DNA of 30,674 nt, taken from Firm-04 sp003446315. Its GTDB lineage: Bacteria > Bacillota > Clostridia > Oscillospirales > Ruminococcaceae. A model generated the notes under the pieces. That model made no database searches. It had not been told where the DNA came from and saw only the letters and a list, made by a program, of their open reading frames with translations. The position numbers were made by a program, and so were the translations under genes. Of this stretch, positions 8,001 to 15,988 are shown piece after piece. Numbering within the stretch: the first letter of the stretch is position 1; each line of letters begins with the position of its first letter. The stretch spans positions 1-30,674 of the forward strand of contig CAMNAB010000020.1 in assembly GCA_946530355.1 (NCBI GenBank), given 5' to 3'.

Positions 8001-11000
8001 TCACATATTTGCAGGGGCATCTTTCCGAACAGACAGTGAACGGTCTTGCGGAAATGCTCCGGATGACGCTGGAACATATTGCTGACGAACCGCAGGCTAT
8101 GACACAGTATCTTTCTCCGGCAATCCCTGCTTCCGATGCTGCTGTTCTTGCTGCTCTGCGTGAGAATCAGAAACCGCTGCCGGAACAATCTGTCCGGGAT
8201 CTGCTGCTGACAGGCTTTGCAAAGCAACCGGATCATATTGCGATTGCAGAGGAAACAAACACCTATTCTTATGCTGATGTGCAGCAAATTGCAGTCAATA
8301 TCGCTGCTGCATTGGATGCCTGTGCGGATGAGGAGATCATTGCTGTATACCTGCCGAAGTGCGCGATGCAGATCATGGCAGTGCTTGGTATTGTATTTGC
8401 AGGAAAGGCATATTTGCCGGTGGAATATGATTATCCGCCGGAACGTGTGCGGGAATGCATTTTGCATGCCGGGGTCAAAACCGTTTTGACCAATGCTGAA
8501 AGCAGTCCTATTTTTGCGGATACCGGTATCAAAACACTTGATCCGGAAACCGTTCCCGCTGCTGCTGCACGGGCGCTTCCGCCGGTATCGGAGCTGTTCG
8601 CCTTGATCTATACTTCCGGTTCGACCGGAAAACCCAAAGCCGTCAAAGTGCTGCAAAAGGGCGTTGTCAATTGTCTGCTCGATACCATTGAGACATTTGC
8701 GATCTCGGAACAGGATACTGCGATCGCACTCACAAACATCGCACATGATATGTCCATGTTCGATATGTTCGGTATGCTCGCTGCCGGCGGATGCATTGCG
8801 GTTCCGCAGGAGCAGGATAAAACCAATGCACTTTCATGGCATGATCTCATTCTCAGCCGTCATGTGACTGTCTGGAACTCCGTTCCGGCTTTGATGGAAA
8901 ACTATCTGGATACACTTGAAACTGCCGGCATTCAAGCGGAGCTTCCGCTTCGTGTCGTATTTCTCGGCGGTGATAAGATCGCACCGTCTATTCATCCGCG
9001 TTTGCGCCGGATCACACCCGATGTGCAGACAGTCAGTGTCGGCGGCCCGACTGAAACAACGCTTTGGAATATCTGGCATATCATTACGGATCATGATGCG
9101 GAAAGCGGCTTTATTCCTTATGGAAAACCGATCCAAAACACGGTTTATTCGATCCGGAATGAGAATCTCGAAGAAATGCCGATCGGTGCGGAAGGCATCA
9201 TGTTCTGTGAAGGCATCGGTGTGACTGCCGGTTACCTGAATCAGCCTGAAGAAACCAAAAAGCGTTATCTCCATACAGAAACAGGCAATGTCCGGTATCT
9301 CACCGGTGATGTCGGCTGCTATCTTCCGGATGGTAATATCCGGATTACCGGCAGAAAAGATCATCAGGTGAAACTGCTCGGCAAACGCATTGAGCTGGAA
9401 GAAATCGAACGTTGCATACAGCAGTATCCCGGCATCAAACAATGCGTTGTCTGCACGGACGGAACGCGGCTGGCTGCTTTTATGCTCGCTGCGGAAGCGC
9501 CGGATGAAACAGCGCTGCGTGCTGATCTTGCAAAATATCTGCCGGCTTATATGATCCCGTCCCGTTTCTGCACCATTGCGGCGTTCCCGCTGACTTTCAA
9601 CGGGAAAATCGACCGGAATGCGCTGCTTGCATCTTTGCCGCAGGAAACAACGCAGCAGGATAACATGCCGCTTACGGAATCTGAACAGAAACTGTATCAG
9701 ATCGTCTGTGAAGTGCTGCATCTCGAAGCATTTGATCCTTCTGAGAATCTCTATTATCTCGGCATGAATTCACTCAATGCCATTCTGATTATCAACCGGA
9801 TGCAGCTTCAGCACGGCATGCGGATCCCGGTGCGGGAATTTATGGAGAAAAATACGCTGCGTGATATTGCTTCGATCCTTCCGCATGCAGCAGAACCGAT
9901 CAAGGCATTCAAATTGTCGCCCGAAAAACGGTATCAGCCGTTCCCGCTGACAGAATTACAGGAAGCATATGTGGTCGGCAGAGATCCGGCGATCCCGCTT
10001 GGGGGAAGACCTTCCTGCGGTTACGGCGAATTGCAGTGGAAAAACTTTGATCCGGAGCGATTCCTGACCGCGCTGTATGCATTGGTCAAGCGGCACGATG
10101 CACTCCGCTGCGTCATCCGGAGCGATAAGTCTCAAATCATCCTCAAGGATTGTCCTGCGCTAACTGTTCCGGTCAAAGATGTTTCAATGTGCTCTGAATC
10201 CGAACAGCAGGCATGGATCATGCATCAGAGGAAAGAGAGCGAGAAGATCTGCATTCCGCCGGAAGAACTTCCGAAATTCCGTTTTACTGCAACAAAACTT
10301 TCTGCGGAAGATTATATTGTACATATGTATTTTGACCTGCTGATCGCAGACGGCTGGAGCATTCATTTGTTCCTTGATGAGCTGGATGCGCTTTATCACG
10401 ATCCGGAAGCGGTTTTGCCCTCTTCATCTGTTTCATTCCGCGATTATTCCGACTATAAAGAGATGCTCAAAACAACAGCGCAATATGAAGCAGATAAGCA
10501 GTATTGGCTCGATAAATTGCCTGATCTGCCGGATGCCGTTTCCCTTCCGCTGCTTTGTGATCCTTCTGAACTCAAACAGATCACCACATCGCAGGAAGAA
10601 TGCAGTTTGAGCAGTGCAGAATGGGATCAGCTCAATGCACTTGCACAGGCATATTCCGTTACACCGTTTGCAGTTTTGTTCACTGTGTTCAATCATGTTA
10701 TTCTGCGTTGGAATCAGAAGCAGCGTCTATTGATGTGTATGCCTGAGACAGATCGTCCGATGTTCCATCCGGATGTGCAGAATATGATGGGCGAATGCTC
10801 CTCTTTCTATGTCTTTACGGCTGAACATTTCCGCGGACAGTCTTTTGCAGATGCCGTTCGTGCGACACAGGAACAGCTCTGGCAGCTCTATGAGCATAAA
10901 CTGTTCACCGGTGTTGAAGTTCTGCGTGAGATCTATAAATATCGTGACAGCTACGGACAGGCACTCATTCCGATCGTCTTCTCTACCATCCTCAATTATC

Positions 11001-13045
11001 CGCCTGCACAGAAACAGCATTTCAGCATGGTTTATGACCATACATTTACTTCTCAGATCATGGTTGATATTGATGTGCAGCGCATTGGTGACCGTGTCAA
11101 GTTCAACTGGAATTATGTGGACGGTCTGCTCTCCAGACAAATGGTGCATGAAATGGCTGCCATTCAGATGGAGACATTGCATCGTGCACTTGCATCGGAT
11201 ACTTTCTGGCAGCAGCCGCTTTCTCTGCCGCTTCCTGCACGCAGTCAGGATCTGATCTCTGCGGCAAATGCATCCGGCGGAACACTTGCGATCACAAAAC
11301 CGCTTTGCGCTTATTTTGCAGATGCATTCCGTCAATATGCCGATCATCCATGCATTTGCTGCGGTGATGTGACATACAGCTATCAGGATGTATTCGGATT
11401 CATTGCGGCGATCGGTAAACAATTCCGGAAAATGGATCTTTGCCCCGGCGATACCGTTGCGATCCATTGCAAAAAATCAGCAGAACAGGCAGCAGCCATT
11501 CTTGCAGCCGTTTATTTCGGTCTTGTTTATGTCCCGCTGGAATATGAATTGCCGGAACAAACCGTTCGGCAATGCATGGAGCGCTGCGCTTGCAAAGCAA
11601 TGATCGTTTCTGCGGAGAAAGTGGAATTGTTCCGGAACGCTGCTGCGGTCATTCCTGCGGAAACGCTCCTGACAGATCTGCCGGAAACCAATGAGATGCC
11701 GCTGCCTGCGGAACCCGCTTTGGATGCGCCGTTTGCAGTCATTCATACATCCGGCAGCACCGGCATGCCAAAGGCTGTTTTGCTGAAACAACAGGGTATT
11801 ATCAATGCATTGCTGTTCTCCCAAAAAGAATTTGATCTGCGGGATACTGATAAAGCGATCTGCCTGACGAATATTGCACATGATATGTCCATGTTCGATC
11901 TCTTTGGCATGATCCTTTGCGGCGGCTGTATGGTGATCCCCGAACATGCACAAACCAAAGATCCGCTGGTCTGGATGGCGCTCATCAAAAAGCATCAGGT
12001 GACAGTCTGGAACTCTGTGCCTGCAATGATGGAAATGCTGCTGGCAACCTGTAAAGAGGAACAATTCCCTTCGATCCGGCTGGTCATTTCCGGCGGTGAT
12101 TATCTGATTCCGGAATCTGCAAAGAAAATCTTTTCGGTCTTCCCGGGTGTGCGGCTTGTCAATGTCGGCGGCCCGACTGAAACAACGCTTTGGAACATCT
12201 ATCATGATGTGACACCGGAAGAAGCGGAATCCGGTATCATCCCATACGGAAAACCGATCTCAAATACACAGTATTTCCTGCTGAATGATGTCATGGAACA
12301 AGTCCCGGTCGGTGTGGTCGGTATGATGTATTGCGGCGGCATCGGCATTACAGCCGGATATCTGAAAGATGAAAAGCAAACTGCCGAAAAATATGTGATG
12401 TCACAGTATTCGGATGCCCCGATCTATTGCACCGGCGATCTCGGTAAATACAATGAAAACGGCGAGATCATCTTTATGGGACGCAGTGACAAACAGATCA
12501 AGATCAACGGCAAACGCATTGAACTGAACGGCATCAATGAGATCCTGCGCCGGTTTGACGGTGTACGGAACAGCGTGGTGAAACTCGGCAGCAATCAGAA
12601 AACCATTTTCGGCTATTATATCGCTGATACAGAATTGGATGAATCTGCGATCAAACAGTTTATGCTTTCTTATCTGCCGCAGTATATGATCCCGCAAAAT
12701 ATCATTCGGCTCGATGCCATTCCGCTGACCGCAAACGGCAAACTCGATCAGGCTGCACTGCCTGAAACAGTAACCGAAAACAAGACGGTTCCTGAAAAGC
12801 ATGATGCGGATCTTGCTGAGACAACCGTTGTCACGATTTGCAGAGAATTGCTTGGAAATGATATGGTCAACGTTGATTCCAACTTCTTCATTTCCGGCGG
12901 TAATTCCCTGCTTGCACTCCGGTTTCTGACGAAAATTCAGGAACAGCTCGGCGTGACAATGACGATGACAGATATCTTTACAAGCAACTCGCTGCGTGAC
13001 TGGTGTGAGATCATCCGGACAAGGCAGCCTGCGAAATCAGAGTGA
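5054..13045 (+). CDS. Non-ribosomal peptide synthetase, A-PCP-Cy-A-PCP-Cy-A-PCP
   Basis: This 2663-residue enzyme is the assembly-line core. Domains by residue: A1 8-485; PCP1 505-575 (Ser537, LGGVS); Cy1 597-1020 (D727, D732, S735); A2 1048-1525; PCP2 1540-1610 (Ser1573); Cy2 1628-2050 (D1761, D1766, S1769); A3 2078-2565; PCP3 2585-2655 (Ser2618, GGNSL). Both condensing domains carry DxxxxDxxS instead of HHxxxDG, so they should condense and cyclise. Hand-read pockets are D-M-F-N-F-G-V-L-W-K (A2) and D-M-F-N-I-G-V-L-W-K (A3), close to the Cys code DLYNLSLIWK. A1 reads H-A-Y-F-W-A-S-G-M-K and lacks the amino-binding Asp, so its substrate is probably not an ordinary alpha-amino acid. There is no epimerase, methyltransferase, thioesterase or reductase domain. 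The start follows ACGGAGAG. Confidence 0.92.
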   Translation: MTEPTFESVTSFYTHAVSAAPDAIAFCTESRQYTYRELYLRSSGIAAALQAKFPAGSRIGVLMSRSFELYAAIWGILSAGMTFVPMDAGYPQERIDFILNDSEAAAVLCDDSSFFECQAACKMHIADFADLDENASFDAVCNPEALIAVFYTSGSSGTPKGILTKQAAMAKQIIRFAVYLGLDNTSRFLFKTPISFHAAIYEYFMCMYVGGCACILESGKEQDPEQLVQAITNHQITALFAVPSMLQNIAQYCRVHQVRLDSLHQIWAAGEALYQATVDKMLPYTNAALYSSFGGSEYAGMIAACPCEIGVDQIVVPIGKIFDGIDYVLLDESMQPAKQGILYVNTAVTGSRYKDDARNEGRFLTDDANARTLFCSNDTFIEENGILRFLGRSDDVVKIRGMRVDPGEVEGCLRAVDAVTDAAVLAEDGKLTAYLVQDGLQDDRSFVRIVTEALQAKLPAYMIPSVWMLTDHLPKLTSGKKDRKKIKQCACRRILLSTDTEKPQSDLQKEIFAVWSDILHTDAFGIHDHFSELGGVSIEIAAMTETLSEKYGVALRYTDFMENPTVAGLAELIESGKKPLLSRKTLLGAPEAEPYDKPFPLTSLQQSYLVERTDASGTDGVSTHAYFEISVLHYDYQKICDILQQITDSTPSLRIVVRPDGTQYIASSAAVRVSEWIPDADISFETALESLRQKLNRQILDLSHAPLFEAVCVPKDNGSGTVILLTDNLILDGMSCIRLVNAFTAAYSGAEIAVNHADYSFYDYAAYLRKLKESALHHEDEAFWLDFAKQFPDAVKLPAEQSKNPETVPAIQVLRLSPALWSSLEHSAASQQISVFMLVLTALIQSLSKYNYERRFYIGIPGENRPSFEPAFQDMLGEFSSFFLFPCDVNTEESFVDAAKKYQKQLWTLKEHDSFDAIELLRAMNQQSGSSGSHHVPVVFTSLLDTENQNNAEASLSYMQSHTANVDLEIVLYRAENEVRVNFTYLQGHLSEQTVNGLAEMLRMTLEHIADEPQAMTQYLSPAIPASDAAVLAALRENQKPLPEQSVRDLLLTGFAKQPDHIAIAEETNTYSYADVQQIAVNIAAALDACADEEIIAVYLPKCAMQIMAVLGIVFAGKAYLPVEYDYPPERVRECILHAGVKTVLTNAESSPIFADTGIKTLDPETVPAAAARALPPVSELFALIYTSGSTGKPKAVKVLQKGVVNCLLDTIETFAISEQDTAIALTNIAHDMSMFDMFGMLAAGGCIAVPQEQDKTNALSWHDLILSRHVTVWNSVPALMENYLDTLETAGIQAELPLRVVFLGGDKIAPSIHPRLRRITPDVQTVSVGGPTETTLWNIWHIITDHDAESGFIPYGKPIQNTVYSIRNENLEEMPIGAEGIMFCEGIGVTAGYLNQPEETKKRYLHTETGNVRYLTGDVGCYLPDGNIRITGRKDHQVKLLGKRIELEEIERCIQQYPGIKQCVVCTDGTRLAAFMLAAEAPDETALRADLAKYLPAYMIPSRFCTIAAFPLTFNGKIDRNALLASLPQETTQQDNMPLTESEQKLYQIVCEVLHLEAFDPSENLYYLGMNSLNAILIINRMQLQHGMRIPVREFMEKNTLRDIASILPHAAEPIKAFKLSPEKRYQPFPLTELQEAYVVGRDPAIPLGGRPSCGYGELQWKNFDPERFLTALYALVKRHDALRCVIRSDKSQIILKDCPALTVPVKDVSMCSESEQQAWIMHQRKESEKICIPPEELPKFRFTATKLSAEDYIVHMYFDLLIADGWSIHLFLDELDALYHDPEAVLPSSSVSFRDYSDYKEMLKTTAQYEADKQYWLDKLPDLPDAVSLPLLCDPSELKQITTSQEECSLSSAEWDQLNALAQAYSVTPFAVLFTVFNHVILRWNQKQRLLMCMPETDRPMFHPDVQNMMGECSSFYVFTAEHFRGQSFADAVRATQEQLWQLYEHKLFTGVEVLREIYKYRDSYGQALIPIVFSTILNYPPAQKQHFSMVYDHTFTSQIMVDIDVQRIGDRVKFNWNYVDGLLSRQMVHEMAAIQMETLHRALASDTFWQQPLSLPLPARSQDLISAANASGGTLAITKPLCAYFADAFRQYADHPCICCGDVTYSYQDVFGFIAAIGKQFRKMDLCPGDTVAIHCKKSAEQAAAILAAVYFGLVYVPLEYELPEQTVRQCMERCACKAMIVSAEKVELFRNAAAVIPAETLLTDLPETNEMPLPAEPALDAPFAVIHTSGSTGMPKAVLLKQQGIINALLFSQKEFDLRDTDKAICLTNIAHDMSMFDLFGMILCGGCMVIPEHAQTKDPLVWMALIKKHQVTVWNSVPAMMEMLLATCKEEQFPSIRLVISGGDYLIPESAKKIFSVFPGVRLVNVGGPTETTLWNIYHDVTPEEAESGIIPYGKPISNTQYFLLNDVMEQVPVGVVGMMYCGGIGITAGYLKDEKQTAEKYVMSQYSDAPIYCTGDLGKYNENGEIIFMGRSDKQIKINGKRIELNGINEILRRFDGVRNSVVKLGSNQKTIFGYYIADTELDESAIKQFMLSYLPQYMIPQNIIRLDAIPLTANGKLDQAALPETVTENKTVPEKHDADLAETTVVTICRELLGNDMVNVDSNFFISGGNSLLALRFLTKIQEQLGVTMTMTDIFTSNSLRDWCEIIRTRQPAKSE

Positions 13046-13051
13046 ATTGAG

Positions 13052-14632
13052 GTGTTAATTACGGCAAATATAACATTTGAACATCTTTGCAAGGCGGTTA
13101 TCGGGGAATTCACCGGTGAAACGCTGGTCGTTGACCGGAGTTCCGGCGGAAAAAAATTGTATTCCAAAGAACAGTATCTGGAGCGCATCAACGCCTTTGC
13201 TGCAAGTCTTTCCGGAAAACTCAGCAAATATCCGCATGGTACATGGGTCGGATTCTGCTGCAAAAACTCCGCAGATTGGATCGCTGTTCTTTTTGCAGTC
13301 ACGAAATGCGGCTGTGCACCGGTGCTGCTGAATTCCGAATGGAGCAGCGAACAGATCAATGCATATAGCAAAAAACTTTCGATGCCCGTTGTGATTGATG
13401 ATGATGCGGCGCGTGCAAATGAACTTACCGCAGAAGCTGTGTTGCTGTATCCGCAGGATCTGACACAGACGGATCCTGCTGCATCCGGTGTATCCGGTGA
13501 ATGGGCGGATAAACTGGCTTTCGTGACATCCGGCACAACTTCCCAGCCGAAACTCTATATTTTCTCTGCGGAGAGTCTGCTGCGTGAAACGATCAGTGTT
13601 GCAGAAATGCCGCTGCTTTATGAAGTGCTTCCGATGGAACGGCTCAAGCGCTTTTTGCAGGTGCTGCCTTTGCGGCATTGCTTCGGTCTGGGGACGCTGT
13701 TCATTCTCTGGCGAATTGGCGCAACTGCGGTTTTTCCGGAAAATCTCGGGATCCTGACCCTTGTTCAGGCGATCCGCGAAGAAGACATCAACTGTATTGC
13801 TTCTGTTCCGGCAGTCTGGAAAGGGCTGATGAGCATTGTCCGCATCAAAACAAAAACAGCGGAGATCACGCCCGAAACCTTCTCCGCTGTTTACGGGGAT
13901 ACATTTGTGACCGGAATCTGTGCCGGCGCAAGAACCGAAGAACGGCTGCAGCAGGACTTCAAAGGGCTTCCCTTTACGATGATGAACGGTTGGGGTATGA
14001 CCGAAGTCGGCATTGCATTGATCGGGCCGTTTGGTGCATATAAAAACAGCAAATATACCGGTGAACTTGTACCGGCTGCTGCTTATCAGATGCGTGTGCT
14101 GCTTCCTGACGGATCCATCGCAGAACAGGGGACAGGGGAATTGCTCATCAACGGCGATTGCTTATACTGTGAATCTGTTACGGATGCTGCGATCATTCCG
14201 CGCAGCGGCGAATGGTTCCATACCGGTGATATTTTTGAGATCGACGGAACACATTTTCTGTTCCACGGACGCTGCAAAAGTGTCATGATCGGAGAAAGCG
14301 GTGAGAATTTGTATCCGGAAGAACTGGAAGAACAATTCTCTTCTGTCATTCCGGATGCTGTCCCGTTCTGTATCGTCGGCGATCAGGAACGACCGGTTCT
14401 GTTTCTGGACGGTTCTGTATTGCAGGATGCTGACGCAGAAACGCTGACAGGTGCGATCCGTGCGCATAACAGCACACTGCTGCCATCTTACCGGCTGACG
14501 CAAATCATTTTGACAACGCAGCCCATTTTACGCACAAGCAAAGGAGAACCTGCAAGATTCCGTCTGATGGATGAATTCCGCAAGGCTCCTGATGCATATA
14601 AACAAATCATATTACAGAAAGGATTATCGTGA
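13052..14632 (+). CDS. Stand-alone acyl/aminoacyl-AMP ligase
   Basis: A 526-residue ANL-superfamily adenylating enzyme. The phosphate-binding loop is TSGTTSQPK, with Ser where Gly is common, and the A5-like motif is NGWGMTEVG. The C-terminal motif reads RTSKGEPAR instead of RTSxGKxxR, so the catalytic Lys appears shifted (Lys497) and the usual position is Glu. The start is odd: the only usual codon is GTG at 13052, which overlaps the GAGG ribosome binding site (13049-13052). ATT at 13058 has better spacing but is a rare start. It probably loads an acid onto a carrier protein, perhaps the one encoded at 15680. The substrate is unknown. Confidence 0.8.
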   Translation: MLITANITFEHLCKAVIGEFTGETLVVDRSSGGKKLYSKEQYLERINAFAASLSGKLSKYPHGTWVGFCCKNSADWIAVLFAVTKCGCAPVLLNSEWSSEQINAYSKKLSMPVVIDDDAARANELTAEAVLLYPQDLTQTDPAASGVSGEWADKLAFVTSGTTSQPKLYIFSAESLLRETISVAEMPLLYEVLPMERLKRFLQVLPLRHCFGLGTLFILWRIGATAVFPENLGILTLVQAIREEDINCIASVPAVWKGLMSIVRIKTKTAEITPETFSAVYGDTFVTGICAGARTEERLQQDFKGLPFTMMNGWGMTEVGIALIGPFGAYKNSKYTGELVPAAAYQMRVLLPDGSIAEQGTGELLINGDCLYCESVTDAAIIPRSGEWFHTGDIFEIDGTHFLFHGRCKSVMIGESGENLYPEELEEQFSSVIPDAVPFCIVGDQERPVLFLDGSVLQDADAETLTGAIRAHNSTLLPSYRLTQIILTTQPILRTSKGEPARFRLMDEFRKAPDAYKQIILQKGLS

Positions 14633-15648
14633 TGGTTGAAACAATGATTAGAGGTATGGGCAAATATCTGCCCGAAACCGTTTACACAAGTGAGGAGATC
14701 GAGGAGCGTGCCGGTTTCAAGCGGCTCGGTATTAAGCTGGGCCTTGTCAAAATGCTGACAGGCTGCGAAACCAGACATTATGCAGCAGAAAATGAATGGT
14801 GCTCTGATCTGGCTGCAAAGGCAGGCGCTGCTGCAATTGAGGATGCTGGTCTGACGCCGGCTGATATTGATGCGGTCATTTTCGGCGCGATCACCAGAGA
14901 CTTTGCAGAGCCGGCAACCGTCAACAGAGTGGTTCAGCTTCTTGGTATCCCGAATTGTTATGCATTCGATATTTTCAATGCCTGCAACGCTTTTATCGGC
15001 GGTGTGGATCTTGCAGACAGTCTGATTAAGACCGGTAAAGCAGAGAATGTTCTGGTTGTTTGCGGCGAGATCCTTTCCAGATGGACAAAATTTGACTATA
15101 CAGACAAAGATGAGCTGCTGATGCGTGCGCCGGTTGCGTTGTCTGTCGGTGACGGTGCAGGTGCATTTGTCATTTCGAAGGTCAACGAGAGTGACGGCGA
15201 CAGCAGAATTCTGGCAACCAAATTCAAGACCCTTCCGGATCTTTGGGAACACGGTGTCATCTGGGGCGGCGGTGTTATTTATCCGCACGCAAGCGATAAG
15301 CTGTTTGTGCCGGGTACGGTCAAGGCGCTGACCGATCTGCATCCGGAAATTGCAAAGACGATCGTTCCGGAAATGCTCGAAAGAAGCGGCTGGACAGTGG
15401 ATGATATTGACTGCTTCCTGCCGACGCAGATCGCAAACTGGGTCGTGAAAAATGCCCGCCAGATTCTCGGTGCAAAGGAAGATCAGTTCTATGAGGTAAT
15501 TAAGCATACCGGTAATGTCGGTGCCTGCAACATCCCGCTGACAAGCTGCTTTGCAAAAGAAGCCGGCAAGATCCGGAAAGGCAGCAAGATCATGATGATC
15601 GGCGGTGCTGCGGGTATGAGCATCGGTATTATCAATGCAATTCTGTAA
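14632..15648 (+). CDS. KAS III (FabH)-like enzyme with Cys-Thr-Asn active site
   Basis: A 338-residue thiolase-fold protein of the FabH/KAS III family. The nucleophile is Cys118 (FNACNAF) and the Asn is present (Asn295, HTGNVG). The His normally found in the HQAN-like motif is Thr265 (LPTQIAN). His and Asn together support malonyl decarboxylation in FabH, so this protein may instead transfer an acyl group to an O, N or S nucleophile, as other pathway-embedded KAS III relatives do. The ATG at 14632 shares one base with the AMP-ligase stop and has AAAGGA upstream. It is followed by a carrier protein and a condensation protein, a likely trans-acting set. Confidence 0.85.
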   Translation: MVETMIRGMGKYLPETVYTSEEIEERAGFKRLGIKLGLVKMLTGCETRHYAAENEWCSDLAAKAGAAAIEDAGLTPADIDAVIFGAITRDFAEPATVNRVVQLLGIPNCYAFDIFNACNAFIGGVDLADSLIKTGKAENVLVVCGEILSRWTKFDYTDKDELLMRAPVALSVGDGAGAFVISKVNESDGDSRILATKFKTLPDLWEHGVIWGGGVIYPHASDKLFVPGTVKALTDLHPEIAKTIVPEMLERSGWTVDDIDCFLPTQIANWVVKNARQILGAKEDQFYEVIKHTGNVGACNIPLTSCFAKEAGKIRKGSKIMMIGGAAGMSIGIINAIL

Positions 15649-15679
15649 AAAAACGGCATTTTGAAAGGAGTAATGCATT

Positions 15680-15973
15680 ATGACAAAAGAAACCATCAAG
15701 GCAAGACTCAGAGAAATGCTTTCCGAGATCGTTGAGATGGATGTCAACACGATTGGCGATGATGACAACTTCTTTGATGATCTTGCATTCACAAGTATTA
15801 CGGTCATTCAGTTGTTTGTTTCCTGCCAGGAAGAATACGGGATTTCCATGCAGGAAGATGTCAATCTGAAAAATGAGATCACACTGAACACAATTGCAGA
15901 TCTGGTTCTCGAAAAAATTGAAAAACAAGACGCAGCAAAAACGGATGACGCTCCTGCATCATCTGCCGAATAA
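15680..15973 (+). CDS. Stand-alone acyl carrier protein 3
   Basis: A 97-residue carrier protein with the motif LAFTSITV; Ser39 is the predicted phosphopantetheine site, with Thr before it instead of the usual Asp. The C-terminus is a disordered Ala/Asp/Ser-rich tail of about 15 residues. GAAAGGAG precedes the ATG. Lying between the KAS III-like and condensation genes, it is the likely carrier for the AMP-ligase product or for transfer to the stand-alone condensation protein. Confidence 0.88.
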   Translation: MTKETIKARLREMLSEIVEMDVNTIGDDDNFFDDLAFTSITVIQLFVSCQEEYGISMQEDVNLKNEITLNTIADLVLEKIEKQDAAKTDDAPASSAE

Positions 15974-15988
15974 AAAGGAAGAATACTT

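Noticed and set aside
6842..11200. Cy1 and Cy2 as ordinary condensation domains
   Set aside because: Both lack HHxxxDG and carry DxxxxDxxS, the heterocyclization signature.
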